A stretch of 64,000 bases of DNA from Gordonia malaquae NBRC 108250 (GCF_000344135.1 NZ_BAOP01000026.1:1-64000), one strand, 5' to 3'. Counted from the first letter of the stretch, positions 51,372 to 59,810 are shown. Made by a program: numbers and translations. Notes: a model not told the origin generated them from the sequence alone.

Positions 51372-52148
51372 CTACGCGTGACCCCGGTGGACGTCCGAGT
51401 TGGCGACGATCGCATCCCGGACGTACTGCGCGAGACCGGGTTCGAGAGCGTTGTACGTTGCCGCGAACCGTTCGTCTGCGATGTACATCTCGCCGAGGCA
51501 GCGATGGAACTCGTGGTCGCAGTCGTAGAAGCGGTCGTTGATCTGCAGGCGAGCGCGTTCGGCAGCCGCGCGGGCTCGCTCTCCGTCGGCCGGCTCGCCG
51601 GACGTCATGGCGTCGACGAACTCGGCGTTCACCGCATCCTGCTCGGCCTTGACCTCCGCCCAGTCGGCTTTCGTGTAGGTCGACGTTCGGGCCGCGGACT
51701 GCGTCCACGCCTCCGTCTGGCCCCACCGTTCCTCGGCCTCTGCCTGGTATTCGTCAGAGAACCCGTCTCCGAACAGTTCTTTCAATTCCGCGTCTGTGGC
51801 GGGTCGGTTCGTCATCTCACGCTCCAATGCGTCGTCTATCGCGCTCACGAGCTCACTGAGTTCGTCGAGCCTGGCTGTGACGACGTCACGTTGTCGGCGG
51901 AGATGATCGACAGCGTCGTCGGCCCCGTCGAGCAGGTCGGCGATGTCGTCGAGAGACATCTCGAGCCGGCGATACACCACGATCTGCTGCAGGCGGAGCA
52001 GGTCAGCCTGCGTGTACAGCCGGTACCCGGCCGTTGATCGCTCGGTCGGGGACAACAGTCCGATCTCGTCGTAGTGGTGCAGTGTTCGCACCGTCACCCC
52101 GAAATGCTCTGCCAGTCGACCCACGGTCCACGTGTCGCCTCGTGTCAT
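51372..52148 (-). CDS. MerR family regulator with TipAS-type antibiotic/ligand-binding domain
   Basis: A 258-residue TipAL-like protein. N-terminal MerR HTH 'TVGRLAEHFGVTVRTLHHYD' and 'IGLLSPTERSTAGYRLYTQA' (residues about 8-48), dimerisation coiled coil (about 75-108), then a TipAS domain: 'ELFGDGFSDEYQAEAEERWG', 'TKADWAEVKAE', 'INDRFYDCDHEFHRCLGEMY' and 'FAATYNALEPGLAQYVRDAI'. TipAS domains bind thiopeptides and other hydrophobic drugs. ATG at 52148 has AGGAG. Located upstream of the small gene and otsAB, and 41 bp after thrE; whether it regulates either is unknown. Confidence 0.88.
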   Translation of the reverse strand: MTRGDTWTVGRLAEHFGVTVRTLHHYDEIGLLSPTERSTAGYRLYTQADLLRLQQIVVYRRLEMSLDDIADLLDGADDAVDHLRRQRDVVTARLDELSELVSAIDDALEREMTNRPATDAELKELFGDGFSDEYQAEAEERWGQTEAWTQSAARTSTYTKADWAEVKAEQDAVNAEFVDAMTSGEPADGERARAAAERARLQINDRFYDCDHEFHRCLGEMYIADERFAATYNALEPGLAQYVRDAIVANSDVHRGHA

Positions 52149-52189
52149 CGTCACTCCTGAAGATCGTGGTGCCTCACGCCGCGTGAGGG

Positions 52190-53632
52190 TCAAGGGTTTT
52201 CTCGTCGCGGCTTTCGGCGGGGGAAGTTCTCCGGGCGGACGGGGATCCGGACGAGGACTGCGGGAATGCTCGGTCGACGCAGCGAACGCGCGAGGAACTC
52301 GCCGAGCGTGACGCCCGCGGCGAGTGCACAACCGGTCGTCAGTGCGGCGGCGACCTGGCCGAATCCTTCGAGCGACTGCCCGCTCATGATTCCGTAGAGA
52401 CCGCGGTAGATCGAGAGGCCGGGCAGCAGAGGTGTGATGCCCGCGACGGCGATGACCAGCGGCGGCGTCAATGCGCGACGAGCTGCCAGACCACCGACGA
52501 GTCCGACGACGACGGCCGCGGCGGCCGCGGCGACGATCGATCCGGCCTGAGTGAGCGCCAAGCCCAGCGATACGCCCGACGCGACGATGCCCGCACCGAA
52601 CGCCACCGGGATCGCGCGACGCTCGGCGTAACTTCCGAGCGCGAACGCCCCGGCCGCGATCGCGGCACCGGTGATTCGAGCGAGGGTGTCGGCGGTGCCG
52701 AACGGCAACTGGGTTCCCAGGCCGGGCAGCGTCACGCCGAACCATTCGGTGACGCGCAGGGCCAGGGCGACTCCGGCGAGGATGCCGCCGGTCTGCAGGA
52801 CCACTTCGGAGAACCGGGCGGTGCCGGTGATCGGGGCGCCGGTGATCGCGTCCTGCACCGAACCGACCAGGGACAAGCCGGACAGCAGAACCACGATGCC
52901 GGCCGCGATGATCTGCGACGGCAGAAAGTCGATGCCGATCTGCTCGCGCCAATGGAAAAGCGTCGCCGCAGGCATCACTGCGATGAAGCCGCCCGCGAAC
53001 TGTTGGAAGAACACGGGGGTGCCGATCCGCGCCAGTCTGCGGTTCAGCGAGACGATCACCAGCGTGGTGATGAATGCGGTGAATCCGACGAAGAACGTGC
53101 CGCCCAGCAGGATCGAGATGCCCGCCGCCATCGCGCCCCACCCGAGCGTCGCCACCCAGTACGGATACGGGTGGTTTGCGGCGATGATCTCGTCGACGAT
53201 CCGGTGCGCCGTCGTCGGGGTGATCGCCAGCTGGCGGATGCGTCGCACCAGCCGATCGACGTGCGCGAGACGAGTGAAGTCCAGCGATCGATAGTGGACG
53301 GTCCGCATCGCCATCACCGGGGGAAGTGAGTAACCACGTCGTGCACACACGACGATCGTGTTGAATGTGACGTCGATGTCGACGTCCTCCAAGCCATAGA
53401 TGCCCGCGACGAACTCGATCTGTTTGCGAGTGTCGATGGCGCCGGTGCCGGAGTCGAGGAGGACCGCGCCGATCTTCGCCGCCAGGTCCAGGACCTCGGT
53501 GATCGCTGCTTCGTCGTCGAGCGCGATCGGTTTGCGAGGTGCAACGACGATGCTGCCCGGCTCGATCGTGTCGATCGTCGCCTGGGCATTTCCTAGGACC
53601 TTCTCGAGTCCCCGGCGGAAGAACGCGCGCAC
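52190..53632 (-). CDS. Threonine/serine exporter ThrE family protein
   Basis: A 480-residue membrane protein with a cytoplasmic N-terminal half and about ten TM helices. Family signature pieces: 'LLDSGTGAIDTRKQIEFVAG', 'DVTFNTIVVC', 'HPYPYWVATLGWGAMAAGIS', 'FQQFAGGFIAVMPA' and 'PPLVIAVAGITPLLPGLSIY'. Corynebacterial ThrE exports L-threonine and L-serine by proton antiport; single-polypeptide ThrE of 489 aa is close in length. GTG at 53632. Likely monocistronic or leading the MerR transcript; a tRNA-Thr gene lies 80 bp away in the opposite direction. Confidence 0.9.
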   Translation of the reverse strand: MRAFFRRGLEKVLGNAQATIDTIEPGSIVVAPRKPIALDDEAAITEVLDLAAKIGAVLLDSGTGAIDTRKQIEFVAGIYGLEDVDIDVTFNTIVVCARRGYSLPPVMAMRTVHYRSLDFTRLAHVDRLVRRIRQLAITPTTAHRIVDEIIAANHPYPYWVATLGWGAMAAGISILLGGTFFVGFTAFITTLVIVSLNRRLARIGTPVFFQQFAGGFIAVMPAATLFHWREQIGIDFLPSQIIAAGIVVLLSGLSLVGSVQDAITGAPITGTARFSEVVLQTGGILAGVALALRVTEWFGVTLPGLGTQLPFGTADTLARITGAAIAAGAFALGSYAERRAIPVAFGAGIVASGVSLGLALTQAGSIVAAAAAAVVVGLVGGLAARRALTPPLVIAVAGITPLLPGLSIYRGLYGIMSGQSLEGFGQVAAALTTGCALAAGVTLGEFLARSLRRPSIPAVLVRIPVRPENFPRRKPRRENP

Positions 53633-53694
53633 GGTGTGATGCCTCCTCGTCGTGCGATCGTGGTGCTGGTGGTGGGTGAACTACGGGCGGCGGA

Positions 53695-53700
53695 TATACT
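53695..53700 (+). promoter_or_regulatory. -10 element of the tRNA-Thr gene
   Basis: TATACT ends 11 bp upstream of the tRNA 5' end and is the best -10 match in the region; the -35 region is not obvious. Confidence 0.6.
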
Positions 53701-53711
53701 TCTTCACCGCA

Positions 53712-53786
53712 CGCCTCCTTAGCTCAGTGGTAGAGCACCGCTCTTGTAAAGCGAAGGTCGTCGGTTCAATCCCGACAGGGGGCTCC
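53712..53786 (+). tRNA. tRNA-Thr (anticodon TGT)
   Basis: 75 nt including CCA. Acceptor arms GCCTCCT and AGGGGGC pair (one G-T), the D-arm has AGCTCAGTGGTAGAGC, the anticodon arm CCGCT-CTTGTAA-AGCG(A) presents TGT, and the T-arm has GTCGGTTCAATCCCGAC. The discriminator is T at 53783 and CCA is encoded at 53784-53786. A hairpin terminator follows. Confidence 0.96.
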
Positions 53787-53788
53787 AC

Positions 53789-53828
53789 CAGAGGGTCGGT
53801 GCGAGAAGACACTTCTCGCCCGGCCCTC
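53789..53828 (+). terminator. tRNA-Thr terminator
   Basis: AGAGGGTCGGTGCGAGAAG (53789-53807) pairs with CTTCTCGCCCGGCCCTCT (53811-53828) with small internal mismatches and a 3-nt loop, followed by TCGTGT. Confidence 0.75.
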
Positions 53829-53952
53829 TTCGTGTATCGCTGCGGCCGCCCCATGCGTGACAATTCTGCCACCGGAGATCCGTGGACGTTCGGTCCGATC
53901 CTGTGGAGTTTCGATCAAGTGGCGGAGCTGTCCGAGCCGGAGGATCGAAGAC

Positions 53953-55200
53953 ATGACACAACGCACCGCACCGTCGTCGACGGCCACCCAGTGGGCCTCG
54001 ATCGTCGTGATGATGGCGACCAGCTTCGTCCTCGTCGTCGCCGAATTCCTTCCGCCCAGTCTCCTGCCCGCCATGGCCGAATCGTTGGGGGTGTCAGAAG
54101 GCAACGCCGGGCAGGCCGTCACCGTCACCGCATTCGTCGGTTTCTTGACGGCGCCGACGATCGGCATCCTCTTTCCGAGGCTGGACCGCAGGCTTCTGCT
54201 CGTGGGTCTGACGAGCGTGGCGGCGGTGTCGAATGTGCTGGTCGCGGTATCCGGAAGCATGTGGATGCTGCTGGTGGCCCGACTGCTGCTCGGTGCGTCG
54301 ATCGGCGGTTTCTGGGCGATGTCGATCGCCGTGGCCTCGCGCCTTGCACAACCCGCACACCTCGGCCGCGCCATGATGCTCGTCAACACCGGCACGACCG
54401 TCGCAACAGTCGCCGGAGTCCCGCTCGGCACCTACCTGGGGGAGGTGTTTGACTGGCGCGCAGTGTTCGCGGGCGCCGCCGTCCTGTCTGCCGTGGTGGC
54501 CGTCGCACTCTGGCGAGTGCTCCCGTTCGTCGAGCCGTCTGCAGCTGCACGCGTCAGCTCGCTCACCGAGACTCTCCGTGTGCCGGGCCTGTCACTGGGC
54601 CTCACCGGGCACGTCCTGACAGTGTTCGGACACTTCGCGGCGTTCACCTACATTCGAGTGGCACTCGAACGGAATCCGGATCTGGATGCAACGACGATCG
54701 CGGCGATACTCGTCGTGTTCGGTGTCGGCGGGCTCGCGGGCAACTTCGCGGTCGGCATGGTCGTCGACCGCCACCTCGACATCGCCAGGTACGGAGTGCC
54801 TGCGCTGATCGCGTCGAGCATCGCGGTGGTCGCCGCGGCACCCGACAACGTCCCGCTGGTGGTCGCAGCAGTCGCTGTGTGGGGCTTCGGGTTCGGATCG
54901 TGGCTGATGGTGGTCTCGACCTGGATCGGCCGCCAGGCGCCCGATCGGATGGAGGCGGGCGGAGGGCTGTTGGTGGCAGGCTTCCAGATCGCGATCACCA
55001 TCGGCGCCGCTGTCGGAGGAGCGTTGTCGGACACCGTCGGGATCACCGCTGCGCTCTGGATCGCGGTCGCCTCCGCGGTCGTCGGCGGAGTCTTGTTCGG
55101 CTCGGCGCGCGGCGACGTCAGCTCGCCGACGGCTGCGCCTGCCGATCCCGTCGCCATCGAGCCGGGGGATGTCCAGTGTGTCGGCGGAACGCGCGGCTGA
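53953..55200 (+). CDS. MFS transporter, drug/sugar efflux (AraJ/Cmx-like)
   Basis: A 415-residue, 12-TM carrier of the DHA1 type. 'FLPPSLLPAMAESLGVSEGN' after TM1 and 'LFPRLDRRLLLVGLTSVAAV' as the loop 2-3 signature (a form of G-x3-D-R/K-x-G-R) match AraJ/chloramphenicol-exporter-like proteins; 'FWAMSIAVASRLAQPAHLGR' and 'VNTGTTVATVAGVPLGTYLG' (motif C) support efflux direction. ATG at 53953. Its last 83 bp overlap the convergent AraC-type gene, an unusually long overlap. Substrate unknown. Confidence 0.87.
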   Translation: MTQRTAPSSTATQWASIVVMMATSFVLVVAEFLPPSLLPAMAESLGVSEGNAGQAVTVTAFVGFLTAPTIGILFPRLDRRLLLVGLTSVAAVSNVLVAVSGSMWMLLVARLLLGASIGGFWAMSIAVASRLAQPAHLGRAMMLVNTGTTVATVAGVPLGTYLGEVFDWRAVFAGAAVLSAVVAVALWRVLPFVEPSAAARVSSLTETLRVPGLSLGLTGHVLTVFGHFAAFTYIRVALERNPDLDATTIAAILVVFGVGGLAGNFAVGMVVDRHLDIARYGVPALIASSIAVVAAAPDNVPLVVAAVAVWGFGFGSWLMVVSTWIGRQAPDRMEAGGGLLVAGFQIAITIGAAVGGALSDTVGITAALWIAVASAVVGGVLFGSARGDVSSPTAAPADPVAIEPGDVQCVGGTRG

Positions 55201-55966
55201 AGCCTGCTTCGGATTCGTAGCCGAGCCGGTGTGCGGTCGCCGCCACCGGCTCGCCGTCGTTGAGCAGGCGCATGGCCTCCGCCATCCGAACGCCGGCCAG
55301 ATACGACGCCGGTGATCGCCCGGTCAGTTCTCGGAAGCGTTCGGCGAACGCCGAGCGGGACATGGTCGCTGCTCTCGCCAACTCGTCCACCGTCCACGCT
55401 CGGCCGGGTTCGGCGTGCAGCGCATCGATGACTCGCGACAGGTCCGGCTCTGCCAGCCGGTCGGCCCACAGGTCTGGAGCGCAGCCGCGTTCCAGCCACG
55501 TCCGCATGACAACCGACACGATGGTGGAGGTGATTCTGTTGCAGATCACGACGTCGCCGGGCCTCGTCGCCCCGGGGCCGGTGCCAATGGTGTCGATGAG
55601 ACCGGCAACGGCGGGCTCGGCGGCTCGGAATCCGCCGATCACCACGGCAGTGGGGAGGGTGTGCAGCCACCTGCTCGGCGCGAACACGACGCTCACCATG
55701 TCGACATCGGTGAGCGCGCGGAGGCGGCCGCACGATCCGTGCGGCCACAAGATGACGTCGCCTGCCGCGATCAGTCGCGTCGTTCCACAGTCGTCGATTT
55801 CGAGGGAGCCGTCCACCAGATACCGGAAGCCGGCGGTCGGACCGCCGTAGAGCCGATGCTCACCCGCTGACAACTGCTCGCGGCGTGACTCTTGAAGGGT
55901 CCATTCGAGGGCGGCGAGGGCCCGGTCGACGTTCTCGGCGTTGTTGGCCTGCGTGGGTGCACTCAC
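55118..55966 (-). CDS. AraC family transcriptional regulator (cupin-type N-terminal domain)
   Basis: A regulator of about 282 residues. The N-terminal cupin_6-like domain has 'GGPTAGFRYLVDGSLEID' and 'LIAAGDVILWPHGSCGRL'; the C-terminal double HTH is clear: 'TVDELARAATMSRSAFAERF', 'RELTGRSPASYLAGVRMAEA' and 'ATAHRLGYESEAGFSRAFRR'. GTG at 55966 is the likely start but has no well-spaced ribosome site, so the start is uncertain. It faces the MFS gene tail-to-tail and is divergent from the DprE1-like gene; regulation of either is plausible. Confidence 0.83.
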   Translation of the reverse strand: MSAPTQANNAENVDRALAALEWTLQESRREQLSAGEHRLYGGPTAGFRYLVDGSLEIDDCGTTRLIAAGDVILWPHGSCGRLRALTDVDMVSVVFAPSRWLHTLPTAVVIGGFRAAEPAVAGLIDTIGTGPGATRPGDVVICNRITSTIVSVVMRTWLERGCAPDLWADRLAEPDLSRVIDALHAEPGRAWTVDELARAATMSRSAFAERFRELTGRSPASYLAGVRMAEAMRLLNDGEPVAATAHRLGYESEAGFSRAFRRHTGHPPARWRRDRQAQPSAS

Positions 55967-56051
55967 TCCCTCTGCAAGCGCATCGCCGTCGCTCGTTATT
56001 CCTTGGGGAACTCGCAGGAGCCTCTCAGGGCGCGGCGGTACGTTCGCCGAC

Positions 56052-57470
56052 GTGACTACGACTGCATACGACGTGGTGTCGACCAAGACCCTCAATGGCT
56101 GGTCGCGAACCAACAAGACCAGAGCCGCCGTTCTGGCGACACCGGATGTCGAGACGATCGCCCGCGCTGTCGCGAAGGTGGCAGACGCGAACGCCGATTC
56201 GCCGTGGTACCTCCGGAACGGTGTCATCGCACGAGGGCTCGGCCGTTCGTACAACGAATCGGCGCAGAACCGCGCCGGACTCACCGTCGACATGACTGCC
56301 GTGAACCGGATTCATCGGATCGACGGAGACGCTCTGATCGCCGATGTCGACGCGGGTGTCAGCCTCGATGCTCTGCTGCGGACGCTGGTCCCGCTCGGCC
56401 TGTGGCTGCCCGTGCTGCCCGGGACTCGGCAGGTCACGGTCGGCGGTGCGATCGCCCACGACATCCACGGCAAGAGCCATCACAGCAGCGGAAGTTTCGG
56501 CGACCAGGTCGCGGACCTCGATCTGCTGGTCGCCGACGGCCGAGTCTTGACGCTCGCACCCGACGGAACATCGGACGATCCGGATGGATCCCTGTACTGG
56601 ACGACCGTCGCAGGACTCGGTCTCACTGGCATCGTGCTGCGTGCCCGTCTCCGACTCCAGCGGACCGAGACCGCGTACTTCCTCGCCGACGGCGTCGTCA
56701 CCCACGACGCCCACGAGACCGTCGACCTGCACCGCACCGGCTGGAGCGACTCCGCCGAGTACAGCGCGGGCTGGTTCGACGCGGTGACGAAAGAACCGGC
56801 GCTGGGCCGCGGCTACTTCACTCGAGGACGTCTAGCCGCCGTCGACGAACTGCCGGCGAAACTCCGACGCGACCCGTTGCGGTTCGACGCACCGCAGTAC
56901 TTCACCGTGCCCGACGTGTTCCCGAGCGGTCTGGGCAACCGGCTGACATTCGGGCTGATGAGCCGCGCCTACTTCCAGGCGGGCGGCACGTATGCAGGGA
57001 AGGTTCACAACATCACCGGCTTCCTGCATCCCCTCGACATCATGGGGGAGTGGAACCGCTTCTACGGCGGCACCGGCTTTCTGCAATACCAGTTCGTGAT
57101 CCCGCCGGAGAACCTCGGCGCGTTCGTCCCGCTCCTGTCCGAGGTGCGGGCCTCCGGTCACGCCAGCTTCGTCAACGTGCTCAAGATGTTCGGCGAAGGC
57201 AACCGCGCGCCGCTGTCGTTCCCGACGCCAGGCATTACCGTCACGTTCGACTTCGCGATCAAACGCGGCCTGGACAGGCTGATCTCCGAACTAGACCGTC
57301 GGGTGATCGACTTCGGTGGACGGCTCTACTCTGCGAAAGACTCCGTCACCTCGCCTGACACATTCCACTCCATGTATCCGCGGATCGACGAATGGATCGC
57401 GGTGCGCCGACGCATCGACCCGACCGGAGTGTTCGTCTCCGACATGGCCAAACGCCTCGACCTCGTCTGA
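56052..57470 (+). CDS. DprE1-like FAD-linked oxidase (decaprenylphosphoryl-ribose 2'-epimerase subunit homologue) with Thr at the Cys387 position
   Basis: A 472-residue VAO-type flavoenzyme closely similar to mycobacterial DprE1, which with DprE2 makes decaprenylphosphoryl-arabinose for arabinan. Conserved: 'IARGLGRSYNESAQNRAGL', 'PGTRQVTVGGAIAHDIHGKS' with the His132-type residue, 'HPLDIMGEWNRFYGGTGFLQ', and 'FGGRLYSAKDSVTSPDTFH' with the Lys418-type residue. The segment equivalent to M. tuberculosis 'GWNICVDFPI' reads 'GITVTFDFAI', so Cys387, the benzothiazinone target, is Thr (codon 57243-57245). No DprE2 is adjacent, suggesting a paralogue or a displaced dprE1. TACGTT lies 7 nt before GTG 56052 (leaderless). 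Confidence 0.88.
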   Translation: MTTTAYDVVSTKTLNGWSRTNKTRAAVLATPDVETIARAVAKVADANADSPWYLRNGVIARGLGRSYNESAQNRAGLTVDMTAVNRIHRIDGDALIADVDAGVSLDALLRTLVPLGLWLPVLPGTRQVTVGGAIAHDIHGKSHHSSGSFGDQVADLDLLVADGRVLTLAPDGTSDDPDGSLYWTTVAGLGLTGIVLRARLRLQRTETAYFLADGVVTHDAHETVDLHRTGWSDSAEYSAGWFDAVTKEPALGRGYFTRGRLAAVDELPAKLRRDPLRFDAPQYFTVPDVFPSGLGNRLTFGLMSRAYFQAGGTYAGKVHNITGFLHPLDIMGEWNRFYGGTGFLQYQFVIPPENLGAFVPLLSEVRASGHASFVNVLKMFGEGNRAPLSFPTPGITVTFDFAIKRGLDRLISELDRRVIDFGGRLYSAKDSVTSPDTFHSMYPRIDEWIAVRRRIDPTGVFVSDMAKRLDLV

Positions 57471-57509
57471 CGCATCCTGCGTCCATCCCTGCTCGTGACC
57501 GAGCCCACC

Positions 57510-57542
57510 TTGCTCGTTGAGCGAGCGGAGCGAGTCGAAGCG
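57510..57542. repeat. REP-like repeat
   Basis: TTGCTCGTTGAGCGAGCGGA then GCGAGTCGAAGCG: same family as the units at 62986-63018 and 11719-11750. It lies 40 bp after the DprE1-like gene. Confidence 0.75.
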
Positions 57543-57608
57543 TCTGCGGGAGTGGCGCGGTGCTTGCTGCGACGAGCAGATGGAGAGAACTCCAGCGCCG
57601 CTTCGGAC

Positions 57609-57705
57609 GCTGACATGGCCGCAGCTGACAGCCCGCTCTACAAGCGCATCGCCGGGTGGATCGAAATGATGGTGCGCGGGAGCTCCGAACGTCGAGCCCG
57701 AGCGG
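57609..57705 (+). other. Possible remnant of a GntR-like N-terminus
   Basis: The open frame reads 'MAAADSPLYKRIAGWIEMMV' then 'RGSSERRARAAS', resembling the start of GntR regulators (PLYxQIAxxL). It has no continuation into a wHTH and runs into the convergent nuclease-like gene. Very weak evidence; it may be chance. Confidence 0.22.
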
Positions 57706-59049
57706 CTAGTGCGAGTCGACCTCGATGGAGGCTTCGATTGCCGCGTGCCAGCAACTGAGGAGCTCGTGGGCAGATCCTGCGAGGTCAGCTAGCTCATCTT
57801 GTGCTACCGGCCGAGACTTAGGTCCGATAGCCCAGTCGTAGTAACCCAATGCGAGTGAAGCGTCGTTCGGGAGGAACTTCTCGACGAGCCCGAGCTTGTT
57901 CTTCCCGACGCCCCGGCGCCCGTTTCCGGCTCGACCTTTGCGGATTCGGTATCGATCGAGATCGCCACGAATCACCTCGTCTCGGAGAATTACTATGTGA
58001 TTCACCCAGTCCGGAGGATCGGACACCTTGTCGGCTTGCGGAAAATCAGTGTCATCCGGGCTGGTCTCGATTCCGGCGTGGAACTCGAATCGAACGTCCT
58101 CGAGGTGCTTGGGCATCCCACGTCCGGCGACCTGGACCTGGCTCCGAAGCTGCCTTCCATCTGCAAGGACGGGACTCCAGATCGTTATAGCCGGCATTCC
58201 GCTGCCGCCGCGACCCACTCCTACCGTCCAATCGGATCCGAAAGCGACCCGCAGGTGATTGGCGATCGGGCGGAACGCTCGCTCAATCATGACCTTCTGC
58301 GGAGGGAGGGCGTGGATGTCTTCGATCCGGAGCCGTGGAGCCTTGAAGTATCCGATCGCTTCGTCCCACGTGAGCACTCCGGTTACTTTCGACGAGTAGT
58401 CGCCTGCGTCCGCCTTGTCGAGGACGAGGAGAAATAGGTAATCGACTGCGTCCCTCTGCTTGTCGATCTGAGCCTGAGTGATTTCGTGGTCGAGCTTTGC
58501 TTCGATGCCGATCGTCGTTCTATCAGCCAAGTACACAACCACATCGAGCCTGGCCACGCCTTCGCACTCGACTCGTGGAACATCGCCGGGCTTGAGGGTC
58601 TTCTGGATGCCGTGGCGTTGCAGCCCGTTGAGGAAGGCTTCGGGGTCATTCCTGATCTCGGCAGCGAGAGCACGCGTCAGCATCGGCTCTGTCGTGTAGA
58701 TGCCTGTCGGAACGCTGTCGGCCCCCGGCTTGCGGTCGCCCGGCAAGGCCAAGAACCGATCGTCTGCCACTGTGCCGGGCAGCTCGTTGATCCGTGCCGC
58801 GATGTCGAGTACTTCTGGACTGAACTCGGTGAAACTGGCGGCGGGGCTCTGGAACCGGTAGCGGCGGGCGCAGTAGAACGCCCAGGCCTTCAAGTAGTCC
58901 ACGCCAACCCAGTGAGGTATGCGGCCGTCCAGCGCGTAGGACTCCATGAGGGGCCGTATTGCGTGGTCGAACCCACCGTCCCCGGCGAACCGCTCGTAGG
59001 CGTTATAACCCTGGGCCCATCTGAGGATCTTTGAGTCCAAGTCGTCCAT
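57706..59049 (-). CDS. Orphan protein with PD-(D/E)XK-nuclease-like motif, probably horizontally acquired
   Basis: A 447-residue protein with no family I can name. The segment 'ARLDVVVYLADRTTIGIEAK' followed by 'LDHEITQAQIDKQRDAVDYL' (residues about 165-205) has the D-x(n)-E-x-K pattern of PD-(D/E)XK nucleases and the following Gln/Arg helix. The N-terminal 130 residues look helical, the C-terminal half mixed alpha/beta. Codon use differs from its neighbours (TTG, TCA, AGA, ATA and TAT occur near its start). It lies between a REP element and a truncated gene end, with no partner methylase, helicase or toxin nearby. A solitary defence nuclease is one possibility; no function is established. 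Confidence 0.72.
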   Translation of the reverse strand: MDDLDSKILRWAQGYNAYERFAGDGGFDHAIRPLMESYALDGRIPHWVGVDYLKAWAFYCARRYRFQSPAASFTEFSPEVLDIAARINELPGTVADDRFLALPGDRKPGADSVPTGIYTTEPMLTRALAAEIRNDPEAFLNGLQRHGIQKTLKPGDVPRVECEGVARLDVVVYLADRTTIGIEAKLDHEITQAQIDKQRDAVDYLFLLVLDKADAGDYSSKVTGVLTWDEAIGYFKAPRLRIEDIHALPPQKVMIERAFRPIANHLRVAFGSDWTVGVGRGGSGMPAITIWSPVLADGRQLRSQVQVAGRGMPKHLEDVRFEFHAGIETSPDDTDFPQADKVSDPPDWVNHIVILRDEVIRGDLDRYRIRKGRAGNGRRGVGKNKLGLVEKFLPNDASLALGYYDWAIGPKSRPVAQDELADLAGSAHELLSCWHAAIEASIEVDSH

Positions 59050-59063
59050 GCTCGGGACACTAG

Positions 59064-59177
59064 ACGTGGCATCACGACGTCGTCAACGGGATCAACTCGG
59101 TGGTCGACGACTGGGATCTGCGACCGGTGCGGCGCACAGTGGCCTGGCTCCGCAACCTCTGCGACACGACGAGCTGA
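59064..59177 (+). pseudogene. C-terminal remnant of a protein-coding gene
   Basis: In this frame 'VVNGINSVVDDWDLRPVRRT' continues 'VAWLRNLCDTTS' to a TGA, with residue composition and GC3 like a real protein end, but it is preceded by a TAG at 59061 and no start. It begins just after the 5' end of the orphan nuclease-like gene, suggesting that gene inserted into or replaced the front of another gene. I do not recognise the parent family. Confidence 0.35.
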
Positions 59178-59289
59178 CAGCCGCCGAAGGAGCGCGCTGC
59201 GCACCATGGCTCGCAAACTGCGCAGACCAGTGTCATAGCCACGCGACCATCTCGAGCATGAACTCGGGAGAACGGCCCCTGTCGATGCG

Positions 59290-59760
59290 TCAGTACAGGA
59301 TGATCAGATCGGTGCGGAGGTCTTCGGGTTCGGTCACCGACGGGTCGTTGACGTAGATCTCGATGACGCCGCGAGGGTCGCCGCCGCCGTTCACCTCGTG
59401 GACCTCGAACAGCGACTCCCACGCCGAACTTATGCCTTCGTACGCACCGACATGGCTCATGATGAGGGCGCGGCCGGACGGGAACACGCCGTTGTCGACG
59501 CCTTCGACGTCGGTCGGGGCGGCGACGGGGAAGCCGAGGGTGATGTCGAAGACGTCGTGGGGGTCACCCTCGTACAGGCCGTAGCCGGGACCGATCGGTC
59601 CGCAGCCTGCGAGAGTCTGGAACGACTCGTCGAAGATGTCCCGGATGTCTTCCATCCGGACGTCGTAGAACTTCTGAGTGACAACGCGGATGTCGTCGGG
59701 AAGCGTCACCTCCATCGGCTGCAGGAACGACTCTTCGCGGAAGAACAGCGGGATGCTCAT
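59290..59760 (-). CDS. GyrI-like / effector-binding domain protein
   Basis: A 156-residue protein: 'QPMEVTLPDDIRVVTQKFYD' starts a SOUL/GyrI-like fold, with 'GPIGPGYGLYEGDPHDVFDI' and 'ALIMSHVGAYEGISSAWESL' typical of the effector-binding domain found in BmrR/GyrI-like proteins, and the C-terminus 'VIEIYVNDPSVTEPEDLRTD'. It has no DNA-binding domain, so it may bind or sequester small hydrophobic ligands. ATG at 59760. Divergent from the esterase operon with about 50 bp between. Confidence 0.82.
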   Translation of the reverse strand: MSIPLFFREESFLQPMEVTLPDDIRVVTQKFYDVRMEDIRDIFDESFQTLAGCGPIGPGYGLYEGDPHDVFDITLGFPVAAPTDVEGVDNGVFPSGRALIMSHVGAYEGISSAWESLFEVHEVNGGGDPRGVIEIYVNDPSVTEPEDLRTDLIILY

Positions 59761-59810
59761 GCCCGCAAGGGTACGGCTCACACTGCGGCATAGGCACTCC
59801 TCCCGGCAGA

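Noticed and set aside
53712..53786. tRNA gene as integration site of a mobile element
   Set aside because: No integrase, no repeated tRNA 3' end and no phage genes were found downstream within the window.
57495..57758. 87-codon gene between the DprE1-like and nuclease-like genes
   Set aside because: Its first part is translated REP sequence and its end overlaps the convergent gene; only a weak GntR-like stretch remains, listed as a possible remnant.
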